DNA from: Plantibacter sp. Leaf314
Lineage (GTDB): Bacteria; Actinomycetota; Actinomycetes; Actinomycetales; Microbacteriaceae
Assembly (NCBI RefSeq): GCF_001423185.1
Contig: NZ_LMOB01000001.1
Coordinates: 479,373-543,372 of the forward strand
Length of the DNA: 64,000 nt
Direction of reading: 5' to 3'
In this document: positions 26,402 to 34,143 of the stretch, piece after piece
Position numbering within the stretch: the stretch's first letter is position 1
How the letters are laid out: every line of letters starts with the position of its first letter
Position numbers and translations under genes: made by a program
Notes under the pieces: model-generated
Told to the model about the DNA's origin: nothing
Database searches by the model: none
What the model saw: only the letters and a program-made list of their open reading frames with translations

Positions 26402-27714
26402 GCGTGACGCGTCGTCAGCACTTCGGCTGGTTCTTCTCCCGCGGATTCGGGCCGCAGGGCTGGGGGCATCCGTACCAGGAGTGGAACCACGACTGGACCA
26501 AGCCGGAGCTCTACCAGCAGTCGGCCCGCGAGCTGGAGCAGGCCGGCTTCGAGCTGATCGTCATGGAGGACGCCGTCTCGCTCGGCTCCCCGGACACGCT
26601 CGACCTGCGGGTGCGGGGAGCGTACGGCGGACCCAAGCACGATCCGCTCCTCCTGGCGCCCTACCTGTTCGCCGCGACCACTCGGATCGGGTTGGCGCCG
26701 ACGATCAACGCCGGGATCACGCCGCCGTACCTGGCCGCGCGGCAGGCCGCGACGCTGCAGCACCTCAGCTCGGACCGTTTCGGGATCAACCTCGTCACCG
26801 ACGTGGGCAGCGCCCGCCATGTCGGCCTGGAACCGCTGTCGCACGACGCGGCCTACGACCGGGCCGACGAGTGGATGGCGATCGTCCGCCAGCTCTGGCA
26901 CAGCTGGGGCGAGGGCGCACTGGTCGCCGACGCCGGTTCGGGTCGATACGCCGACGGGGCGCGCATCGACGCGTTCCAGCATCGTGGTGAGCATTTCCGC
27001 GTGGACGGCCCGCTGAACGCCGTACCGTTCGCGAACGGCGACCCGATCGTCGTCTCGCCCGGCGGCTCCCCCCGAGGTCTGGCCTTCGCCGGCACGCAAT
27101 CGGACGTGCAGCTCGCGCTCGCCCCGCTGGAGGCGCATGCGGTCCGTGCCTATCGGGCGAGAGTCCTCGCCGCGGCCCAGCTGCAGGGTAGAAGTGCCGA
27201 CGACCTGCGGGTCCTCTTCGTCGTGAAGCCCGAGATCGTCTCGAGCCCCGAAGAAGCGGTGCGCGTCGTCGAGGCGTCGCGGCACCCCGATGAGAGCACG
27301 CTGCGGCAGATCGCGCTCGGCTGGTCCAGCGACCTGGAGACCGATCTGACGGGCCTGGATCTGGATCGCCCTGTCGAGCGGTCGGTCTTCGGCGAGCATG
27401 TCTCCCACGGCACGATCGCGGGCCTGTACGGCGAGACCGAGGACGCACCGCTGCGTGAGCTGCTCATCCGGAAGGCGCGCAAGGGCCTTGTCGCCGACCG
27501 CGCCGGCTTCGTGGGCACCGCGGAGCAGTTCGCCGACTTCGTCGAGGACCTCGGCGACGACGGCGATAACGACGGTTTCCTCTTCTCCGGGGACCTGCAT
27601 CCGGTCACCCTGCATCGGATGCTCGACGACCTCGTCCCCGTTCTGCGGCGTCGCGGGGTGCTCCGCGACGAGCTTGCGTCCGGTGGGACGCGCGCGAACC
27701 TGTTCGGAACGTAG
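26398..27714 (+). CDS. FMN-dependent monooxygenase of the NtaA/SnaA/DszA luciferase-like family
   Basis: This is a 438-residue bacterial luciferase-like flavin monooxygenase. Typical blocks are YQQSARELEQAGFELIVMED near the N-terminus, RIGLAPTINAG, SDRFGINLVT and the FMN-phosphate region IVVSPGGSPRGLAFAG. The length of about 440 and the sequence resemble the NtaA/DmoA/DszA subgroup. Those enzymes oxidise amines, thioethers or sulfones with reduced FMN supplied by a reductase, and no reductase gene is adjacent. It lies between homocysteine synthase and MesX/MesD with a four-base overlap upstream. Its placement suggests it supplies either sulfur or the methyl donor to this methionine pathway; that is inference. 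Confidence 0.85.
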   Translation: MSVTRRQHFGWFFSRGFGPQGWGHPYQEWNHDWTKPELYQQSARELEQAGFELIVMEDAVSLGSPDTLDLRVRGAYGGPKHDPLLLAPYLFAATTRIGLAPTINAGITPPYLAARQAATLQHLSSDRFGINLVTDVGSARHVGLEPLSHDAAYDRADEWMAIVRQLWHSWGEGALVADAGSGRYADGARIDAFQHRGEHFRVDGPLNAVPFANGDPIVVSPGGSPRGLAFAGTQSDVQLALAPLEAHAVRAYRARVLAAAQLQGRSADDLRVLFVVKPEIVSSPEEAVRVVEASRHPDESTLRQIALGWSSDLETDLTGLDLDRPVERSVFGEHVSHGTIAGLYGETEDAPLRELLIRKARKGLVADRAGFVGTAEQFADFVEDLGDDGDNDGFLFSGDLHPVTLHRMLDDLVPVLRRRGVLRDELASGGTRANLFGT

Positions 27715-27774
27715 GTGCAGTCGCACATCCCGCGAGTCGAACCCCGCTCTGCCTCTCCTATCGAACGGCCGATC

Positions 27775-28767
27775 ATGACGAACGAGTTCACCTTCAGTAC
27801 GACCATCACCTCCTTCGACGAGGACTACTCGCCGGCGGAAAGCTCCCGGATCACCACCAACTTCGCCAATCTGGCCCGGGGTGCGCGCCGCAAGGAGAAC
27901 CTTCGCACGGCGCTGGCGATGATCGATGACCGGTTCAACGACCTCGTGCCCGGCGACGATCCGAGCCGAGGCCGCTACACCGTCGGACTCGACATCGTCT
28001 CCGTGGGCCTGCGCCTCTCCGCGGACGGCGAGGACCGGGAGTTCCCGCTGCTGGAGGTCCTGCGCACGAGGATCATCGACCGCCGCACCGGTCGATGTCA
28101 GCCCGGAACCCTGGGGAACAACTTCTCGTCCTACCTCCGCGACCACGACTTCAGCGTGCGGCTGCCGGCGGTCAACGCCTCGCAGACGGAATTCACCGTC
28201 CCCGACGACTTCGGCGTGCTGCACGGCGCGCTCTTCAAGCACTTCCTCACCTCCGCGCAGTACGCGGAGCTCGCACCGACGCCGCCCGTCATCTGCATCA
28301 GCGTCTCGACGAGTCGGACGTACCGGCGCACCGGGAGCAGCCATCCGATCCTCGGCGTCGAGTACCGGCAGGACGAGCTCTCGCTGACCGACCGGTACTT
28401 CGCGCAGATGGGCCTGCGCGCCCGCTTCTTCATGCCGCCCGGCAGCGCGGCACCGCTCGCGTTCTACTCCGGCGGCGAGCTGCTCGAGGACTACTCGGAC
28501 CTCCAGCTCGTCGCCACCATCAGCACCATGGAGACGTTCCAGAAGATCTACCGGCCCGAGATCTACGGTGCGCGCTCGGTGGCCGCCGACGTCTACCGGC
28601 CGAACCTCGAGGAGCAGGACTACGCGCGGCCAGCGGTCGCCTACGACCGAGAGGAGCGAGGCCGGCTCGCGATCGAGCAGGGGCAGTTCGCGGACGAGCA
28701 CCTGATGAAGCCTCACGGGGAACGGCTGCGGCAGTGGGCCGCCGGGCACACGGAGGCGGTCCGATGA
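27775..28767 (+). CDS. mesX: DUF1852 protein, MesX partner of core methionine synthase
   Basis: This is a 330-residue protein of the DUF1852 family. It begins FTFSTTITSFDEDYSP and has conserved segments SSRITTNFANLARG, NNFSSYLRDHDFSVRLP and DRYFAQMGLRARFF. DUF1852 has been linked genetically to the methionine synthase MesD, which needs it and oxygen for activity; I rely on memory for that. It has no recognised catalytic motif. The ATG at 27775 is chosen because the conserved N-terminus starts there; the 60 bases between the monooxygenase stop and this ATG are in frame but lack family sequence. Its stop overlaps the mesD start by four bases (ATGA). Confidence 0.85.
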   Translation: MTNEFTFSTTITSFDEDYSPAESSRITTNFANLARGARRKENLRTALAMIDDRFNDLVPGDDPSRGRYTVGLDIVSVGLRLSADGEDREFPLLEVLRTRIIDRRTGRCQPGTLGNNFSSYLRDHDFSVRLPAVNASQTEFTVPDDFGVLHGALFKHFLTSAQYAELAPTPPVICISVSTSRTYRRTGSSHPILGVEYRQDELSLTDRYFAQMGLRARFFMPPGSAAPLAFYSGGELLEDYSDLQLVATISTMETFQKIYRPEIYGARSVAADVYRPNLEEQDYARPAVAYDREERGRLAIEQGQFADEHLMKPHGERLRQWAAGHTEAVR

Positions 28768-29825
28768 CCGCCCGCGGATCCTCGACGGCCCTCCCGCTCC
28801 TGCCCACCTCGATCGTCGGCAGCCTGCCGAAGCCGTCCTGGCTCGCACAGCCCGAGACCCTGTGGTCGCCGTGGAGGCTGACCGGCGACGCCCTGGTCGA
28901 GGGGAAGCAGGACGCCCTCCGCGCAGCTGTCCACGAGCAGCTCCACCGAGGCCTGGACATCGTCAGCGATGGGGAGCAGACCCGTCAGCACTTCGTCACG
29001 ACGTTCATCGAGCACCTCACGGGTGTCGACTTCGAGCGGCGCGAGACGGTGCGCATCCGCGACAGATACGACGCGAGCGTCCCGACCGTCGTCGGTGCCG
29101 TGGGCATCGAGAAGCCGGTGTTCGCAGACGACGCCCGGTTCCTGCGCGAGCAGACCGATCAGCCGATCAAGTGGGCACTGCCCGGCCCGATGACGATGAT
29201 CGACACCCTCTCCGACCGTCACTACGGGAGCCGGGAGCAGCTGGCCTGGGAGTTCGCGACGATCCTCAACGAGGAGGCGAGAGCTCTTCAGGCTGCGGGA
29301 GTCGACATCATCCAGTTCGACGAGCCCGCCTTCACCGTCTTCTTCGACGAGGTGCAGGACTGGGGCGTGGCCGCTCTGGAACGGGCGGCTGAAGGACTCC
29401 GCGTGGAGACCGCCGTGCACATCTGCTACGGCTACGGCATCCAGGCGAACACCGACTGGAAGGCGACGCTCGGGTCGGAGTGGCGGCAGTACGAGAAGTC
29501 GTTCCCGCTCCTCCAGCGGTCCTCGCTCGACATCGTCTCGTTGGAGTGCCACCACTCCCGCGTCCCGATGGAGCTCATCGAGCTCGTCCGCGGGAAGAAG
29601 GTCATGCTCGGAGCCATCGACGTGGCGAGCGAAACCGTCGAGACGCCCGAGGAGGTCGCCGACACGCTGCGACGCGCCCTCCGGTTCGTCGACGCGGACC
29701 TGCTCCTCCCGAGCACGAACTGCGGCATGGCGCCACTGCCGCGAGACCTCGCCTGGAAGAAGCTGAGTGCACTGAGTGCGGGGACAGCCATCGTCCGCGA
29801 GGAGCTCGCCGCCTCGACGCCCTGA
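28764..29825 (+). CDS. mesD: Core (folate-independent) methionine synthase, MetE C-terminal domain only
   Basis: This is a 353-residue protein equivalent to the catalytic C-terminal barrel of cobalamin-independent methionine synthase. The zinc ligands are all present: H219 and C221 in VHICYGYG, E261 in SLECHHS and C320 in STNCGMAPLP. The homocysteine-binding QFDEPAF is at 184-190 and the opening motif is SIVGSLPKP. The N-terminal folate-binding half of MetE is missing, so the methyl group probably does not come from methyltetrahydrofolate. Adjacent mesX identifies it as the MesD type of core methionine synthase. It transfers a methyl group from an unknown donor to homocysteine made by the first gene of the operon. 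Confidence 0.87.
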   Translation: MTARGSSTALPLLPTSIVGSLPKPSWLAQPETLWSPWRLTGDALVEGKQDALRAAVHEQLHRGLDIVSDGEQTRQHFVTTFIEHLTGVDFERRETVRIRDRYDASVPTVVGAVGIEKPVFADDARFLREQTDQPIKWALPGPMTMIDTLSDRHYGSREQLAWEFATILNEEARALQAAGVDIIQFDEPAFTVFFDEVQDWGVAALERAAEGLRVETAVHICYGYGIQANTDWKATLGSEWRQYEKSFPLLQRSSLDIVSLECHHSRVPMELIELVRGKKVMLGAIDVASETVETPEEVADTLRRALRFVDADLLLPSTNCGMAPLPRDLAWKKLSALSAGTAIVREELAASTP

Positions 29826-29936
29826 CCATGCGGCAGTCCACCTGGCAGCCGACGGTCGCATCGACCATCTGCTCGGCGCAGCGGCACCATCGCGTCACCA
29901 GCACGAACCACCGGAGCACTGCACGGTCGCTCCGAG

Positions 29937-30731
29937 TCAGAGTCGATGGCCGTAGAAATACTTCGCCCCGCGGACCCAGTCCTGGCGACTGAGTGCGTCG
30001 ACGTAGGCGTGCACAGCGTCGAGCCGGTCGCCGTTCATCTGCGTGTCGAAGTCGACGGGACAGTCGACGCCGGACCAGATCGACAGGAGGCTCCCCGGAA
30101 CGATGATCCCTAGCTGCTCCCCGGAAGCCGCAGCGATCGAGGCGCGTTCGACGAGTCTCCGTGCCAACACCGCGGGGTGAGCGGGCTGACCGTAGAGGAC
30201 GTATGCGGTCCGATCAGTCGACTGGATGGCGCGGCCGAAGTGCTCGGCGAGTTCGTCGGGGGACGGAGAATCGCCGAGTTCCGCCTGGAAGGGCACCAGA
30301 CTGGCGATGGCCTGGAGTAGCGCCTCGGAGATCTCCGGGTCTTCGTTCCAGTCCTCGAGCAGAGCGAGCATCGGAGCCACAGCCTCGATGGACATCATCG
30401 ATGTGGTGCTGTGCGCGAAGGTGACGACCGTGGACGGAGCGGCCTTCGTCAGGAATGCCATCGTCTCGAGGTCGGCCAGGTCGTCGTGCGTCGCAACCGA
30501 CGCGAACACTCGGACAGCGAAGTCCGTGAATGGCTGGTGGCGCACCGTATTGAGGAGATCGATGAGGATGCTCTTCGAATCGAAATCACCGACCCTGAAG
30601 GAGTCGAGTGCTGCGAGAAGATACTCGTCCGGCGTCCGCGCGGCACGCAGTGCTGCTGCGCGATCCGCAGCCGTCGCGCTCGATACTGGACCGAACCATT
30701 TGCTGCGTTGCATCTCGATGGAGATCGTCAC
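29937..30731 (-). CDS. Hypothetical helical protein, possibly immunity-like
   Basis: This is a 264-residue soluble protein from the GTG at 30731, supported by a GAGGAG site eight bases upstream. It starts TISIEMQRSKWFGP and is mostly amphipathic helices, among them DEYLLAALDSFRVGDFDSKSI and the acidic ALLEDWNEDPEISEALLQAI. It ends with a tryptophan/tyrosine-rich segment WVRGAKYFYGHRL. The layout resembles small HEAT-like immunity proteins of polymorphic toxin systems, but I see no toxin gene nearby and cannot assign a family. It is convergent to mesD with a 111-base gap that has no clear terminator. Confidence 0.6.
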   Translation of the reverse strand: MTISIEMQRSKWFGPVSSATAADRAAALRAARTPDEYLLAALDSFRVGDFDSKSILIDLLNTVRHQPFTDFAVRVFASVATHDDLADLETMAFLTKAAPSTVVTFAHSTTSMMSIEAVAPMLALLEDWNEDPEISEALLQAIASLVPFQAELGDSPSPDELAEHFGRAIQSTDRTAYVLYGQPAHPAVLARRLVERASIAAASGEQLGIIVPGSLLSIWSGVDCPVDFDTQMNGDRLDAVHAYVDALSRQDWVRGAKYFYGHRL

Positions 30732-31073
30732 GGCTGGCTCCTCTCGCTCCTCGAGCCTACCCGTCGCTCCCACGCCATGACGCGGATGCAGAAGGCGATC
30801 ACTTCGGTGCGCTCGAGGCGGTGTGCCGAGTGACTTTGTCGAGTCCCCGACGAGCAGGAATCCGCACACCGAGGTTTGGTCGAGTGCCTGGAGTGGTTGC
30901 GTGCCGATGCGCGGGCCGACCTCCGTGTGAGCTATGAGCACTCCGAATCGTGCCCCATATACTGCGCGAGCCGACTCAAGTCGCGCGTCCTGGAGGGGTT
31001 GACGAGCGTTCTGAACCCGACGGCGACTCCCGGTAGACTCAATGCGTCGCTTCGGGTATTCCCATCCGAACGC
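30732..31073. other. Gene-free stretch upstream of tRNA-Val
   Basis: These 342 bases between the hypothetical gene and the tRNA contain only short, arginine-rich open frames with no ribosome binding site and no protein-like pattern. A tagact hexamer near 31035 could be the -10 box of the tRNA promoter, but no well-spaced -35 box is evident. I see no repeats. Confidence 0.5.
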
Positions 31074-31149
31074 GGGCCTTTAGCTCAGCTGGTAGAGCGC
31101 CACGTTTACACCGTGGATGTCGTCGGTTCGATCCCGGCAGGGCCCACCA
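31074..31149 (+). tRNA. tRNA-Val (anticodon TAC)
   Basis: The sequence folds as a full cloverleaf. The acceptor pairs gggcctt with agggccc. The D arm is gctc-agctggta-gagc and the anticodon stem is ccacg/cgtgg with loop tttacac. The T arm is gtcgg-ttcgatc-ccggc, with TTCGATC as usual. The anticodon is TAC, reading GTA and GTG valine codons. The discriminator A is at 31146 and an encoded CCA follows at 31147-31149. Confidence 0.95.
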
Positions 31150-31574
31150 GGTGAAGATCGCCGAGATCATGCGGATCTCGAGGGTTTTTGGTCGCGTCGC
31201 GCCACGCTCGGATATGGACGCGGAGTGTTGGATACGTCCCCGTGGCGTCCCCGTGCAGAGCCACCCTGAGCTTGCGCTGGCCTGCGCAGAGAGCGTTGCG
31301 TTGCCTGCGTTGCAAGAGAACCCGTTGACTCTCGATCGGATGTCTCAGTGGGGCAACCCGTTCCAGGGGTGCCTCTGGTTGTGAACGGCCTGAACGGCGG
31401 AAGGGTAGTCGCCCAGGAGCGCGCCGATCCGCGCCACTGCGCGCAAAGTGGCGTTGCTGCTGCGGGACGGTGCTGACGACACGACGCACCTCAGCGCCCG
31501 ACGTTCACGGTGCTCCGAAAACGATCGTTTTCGGTCAGGCACAGTCCGCGGAAACCGCACGCTAGCCTCATCAC
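31150..31574. other. Gene-free stretch after tRNA-Val containing a 20-base palindrome
   Basis: These 425 bases hold no convincing gene. The only open frame of note runs back through the tRNA on the minus strand and is an artefact. The stretch contains a perfect palindrome at 31515-31534. I looked for a copy of the tRNA 3' end that would mark an integration site and found none in the window. Confidence 0.5.
31515..31534. promoter_or_regulatory. Perfect 20-base palindrome upstream of the SnoaL-like gene
   Basis: The sequence ccgaaaacgatcgttttcgg reads the same on both strands and lies 40 bases before the start codon at 31575. It has no spacer loop suited to a terminator. An operator for an unlinked dimeric regulator is more likely. 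Confidence 0.5.
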
Positions 31575-31955
31575 ATGACGACACGGGACGATCAGGGGCG
31601 CTCCGTCGACCAAGCCCAGGAGGCTCTTCACGAAGCCATGCGCGGTGGCGACGTGAGCCATCTTCGCGAGTTGCTATACGAGGGCCTGGCCTTCGAGCTG
31701 CCGGGCGAGTCAGTGATTGGCCGTGCAGCCGATCTCGATGCTCATGCCTCGGGTGCGACGCGATTCGACAAGCTGTCGGAGCTTCATCGGTCAACTCTGG
31801 AACATGATGGTCATGGCCGGACATCGTCGCTCGTGGACATCGTCGTATTCGATGGAGGCCACCGCATCGAGGCTCGCATGATGTACCGCCGCTATTGGTC
31901 GATCATCGAGGGTCGTTGGCAGGTAGTGGCGGGCAGCGCCGAACCGTCCGCATAG
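31575..31955 (+). CDS. SnoaL/DUF4440-like nuclear transport factor 2 fold protein
   Basis: This is a 126-residue single-domain protein of the NTF2-like cone fold. An N-terminal helix (SVDQAQEALHEAMRGGD) is followed by LRELLYEGLAFELPG and a strand-rich part VDIVVFDGGHRIEARMMYRRYWSIIEGRWQVVAGSAEP, typical of DUF4440/SnoaL-like proteins. These serve as small-molecule isomerases, hydrolases or binding proteins, and nothing here indicates which. A perfect palindrome 40 bases upstream suggests regulation. It is isolated between the tRNA and the glycoside locus. Confidence 0.65.
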   Translation: MTTRDDQGRSVDQAQEALHEAMRGGDVSHLRELLYEGLAFELPGESVIGRAADLDAHASGATRFDKLSELHRSTLEHDGHGRTSSLVDIVVFDGGHRIEARMMYRRYWSIIEGRWQVVAGSAEPSA

Positions 31956-32106
31956 AACTCCTCTTACTCCGGCCCGACCAGCAAGCAGCGGAATGCTCAG
32001 CATCGCGAGTGTCGCGTGGGACGCGAAGGACGACATCGCCGACGCGCTCCAGCACACCCCGCATCAGTCGAACCACAGGATCCTCGTCAACGAACACGAC
32101 TGCGTA

Positions 32107-34143
32107 CTACTCCCTCAGGACGACGACCGCGCCCGGCGCGAGCGGCACCCGTCCCTCGTGGGCTGTACCCGTCAACAGGTCGACACCGGACGCCTCGGCC
32201 CAGCCCTCCTCGTCCCGATGGTTGACGAGGAAGAGGTAGGACCGGTCGGCGCTCGACCGGCGGACCGCCTCGACACCCGTCGACACGCTCGCGACCGGTT
32301 CGATCGGGGTCTCCTCCAAGAGCTGGTCGATCAGTGCACCCAGGCTCGACGCATCCAGGTCGGCGGAGAGGTACCACGCCGTCCCACGACCCACGCGTCG
32401 ACGAGTGATGGCGGGGAGTCCTGCGACCGCGCCATCCGAGTAGCTGGCGATGACGTCCACTCCCTCCGCTGCGGACGGTGCTTGCAGGACCTCGGTCCAG
32501 CGGGCGGCGGTCCAGCCGTTGTCGAGGCCGACGGTCTGCCCCTCCGCGAGTGGAGCGAACTCCTCCACCACGACGCCCAGTAAGGACCGGAACGCACCCG
32601 TGAACCCACCTGGGCGCACGGTGTTCACCTCATCCACGACCCCGGAGAACCAGGTGACGAGCACGGTCCCTCCGGCCTCGACGAAGGCTTCGACGGCACG
32701 CGCGTTGTCGTCCGAGACGAGGAACAGCCCCGGGACGACCACGATCCGGTAAAACGAGAGATCCGTCCACGGAGCGACCACGTCCGTCGTGGTGGCCCGT
32801 TCGAGGAAGGCGTTGTGCACGGCACGAGCCGTCTCGGAAGCACCCATCCGGTTGATGGGCTTGAGTCCGCTCCGCACCGCCCAGCCGGCCTCGTTGTCGT
32901 GCAGGATCGCGACGTCGGCCCGGGTGACGACGGTTCCGCGCACCTCCGCGAGCGCCGCGACGTCCTGACCGAGCGAGACCACCCGTCTGAACGCCCGACT
33001 GTCACGGCCGGCATGGGGCAGCATGGCGGAGTGGAACTGTTCTGTCCCGGACTTGGAGGCACGCCACTGGAAAAACATGACGCTGTCCGAGCCGCGCGCG
33101 ACGTGCGCCAGGGCGTGGCGCGCGAGTTCTCCGGGTTCCTTGGGTTGGTTGATCGAGTGCCAACTCGACCCGCCGGTCGCGTGCTCCATGAGCATCCACG
33201 GGCCACCGCCGGACATGCCCCGCATCCGGTCGCCGCTGAAGGCGAGGTCCTGGTGCCGGAGCGGGTCCGGACCGTAGGTGTAGTGGTCGTTCGCGACAAC
33301 GTCCATCTCGACCGCCCAGCGAGTGTAGTCGACGACATCCGGACCGAGCCCGACCATGAAGTTCGTAGTGATGGGCAGGTCTGTGTGCTCCAGCAGGACG
33401 GCCCGTTCCGCGCGATACTGCTCGAGGAGTTCGTCCGAGGAGAACCGTTCGTAGTCGAGCAGCTGGCCCGGGTTGTGCGCCGTCGCCCCGCTCGGTGTCG
33501 TGACCTCTTCGAACGATGAGTAGCTGTTCCCCCAGAAGGCCATTCCCCAGGCAGCGTTGAGCGCTTCGACGGTGGTGTACTTCGCCTCCACCCACTCGCG
33601 GAAGCGGTCGTTCGACACGGGGCAGTGACAGCGCGCGTTCCCGCCGCCGAGCTCGTTGCTGACGTGCCACATCCGGACCGCCGGGTGACCGGCGACGTGC
33701 GCGGCGAGTCGCTCGACGATGCGCAGGGCGAACCGCCGGAACACCGGTGACGATGGGCAGAAACCGAGGCGGCCTCCCGGCGCGAGCGGGTGCCCGTGTT
33801 CGTCCTGCGGCAGGATCTCCGGGTGGAGACGGTGCAACCACATCGGCACCGCAGCGGTCGGCGTCGCGAGGTCCACCGCGATCCCGTTCTCGTGCAGGAC
33901 ATCGAGCATCCGGTCGAGCCAGGTGAAGTCGAACACCCCCTCCCGCGGTTCATGCACGACCCAGGAGAACACTCCGAGCGTCACGAGGTTGACGCCGGCC
34001 TCCCGCATCAACACCATGTCCTCCAGGACGGTCTCCCACGGCCACTGCTCGGGACTGTAGTCGCCACCGAACGAGAGCGTCTCGGTGGGCCAGGCCGCGG
34101 TCATCGGTCGGCTGGGCTCGGTCGTCTCGGTGCTCCTGGTCAT
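32107..34143 (-). CDS. Beta-galactosidase, glycoside hydrolase family 42
   Basis: This is a 678-residue GH42 enzyme. The barrel starts at FGGDYSPEQWP. The acid/base is E164 in MWHVSNELGG and the nucleophile is E320 in WMLMEHATGG. Cysteines in GFCPSSP (C129) and ARCHCP (C172, C174) belong to the family's zinc-binding cluster. A trimerisation domain follows (about residues 400-610) and the C-terminus is a small beta domain. No signal peptide is present, so it acts on imported beta-galactosides. The start overlaps the stop of the upstream GH36 gene by four bases (ATGA), so the two are made together. It is the last gene of the importer/GH operon. Confidence 0.93.
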   Translation of the reverse strand: MTRSTETTEPSRPMTAAWPTETLSFGGDYSPEQWPWETVLEDMVLMREAGVNLVTLGVFSWVVHEPREGVFDFTWLDRMLDVLHENGIAVDLATPTAAVPMWLHRLHPEILPQDEHGHPLAPGGRLGFCPSSPVFRRFALRIVERLAAHVAGHPAVRMWHVSNELGGGNARCHCPVSNDRFREWVEAKYTTVEALNAAWGMAFWGNSYSSFEEVTTPSGATAHNPGQLLDYERFSSDELLEQYRAERAVLLEHTDLPITTNFMVGLGPDVVDYTRWAVEMDVVANDHYTYGPDPLRHQDLAFSGDRMRGMSGGGPWMLMEHATGGSSWHSINQPKEPGELARHALAHVARGSDSVMFFQWRASKSGTEQFHSAMLPHAGRDSRAFRRVVSLGQDVAALAEVRGTVVTRADVAILHDNEAGWAVRSGLKPINRMGASETARAVHNAFLERATTTDVVAPWTDLSFYRIVVVPGLFLVSDDNARAVEAFVEAGGTVLVTWFSGVVDEVNTVRPGGFTGAFRSLLGVVVEEFAPLAEGQTVGLDNGWTAARWTEVLQAPSAAEGVDVIASYSDGAVAGLPAITRRRVGRGTAWYLSADLDASSLGALIDQLLEETPIEPVASVSTGVEAVRRSSADRSYLFLVNHRDEEGWAEASGVDLLTGTAHEGRVPLAPGAVVVLRE

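Noticed and set aside
26113..28848. A 911-residue open frame on the minus strand opposite the methionine genes
   Set aside because: It is antisense to three clear genes, is arginine- and glutamate-rich without domains, and results from high third-position G/C.
31106..31489. A 127-residue minus-strand open frame ending VGPAGIEPTTSTV
   Set aside because: Its end is the reverse translation of the tRNA-Val, a familiar annotation artefact, and the rest has no coding signal.
31074..31574. Integration site at tRNA-Val
   Set aside because: No duplicate of the tRNA 3' end, integrase or island composition was found in the window.
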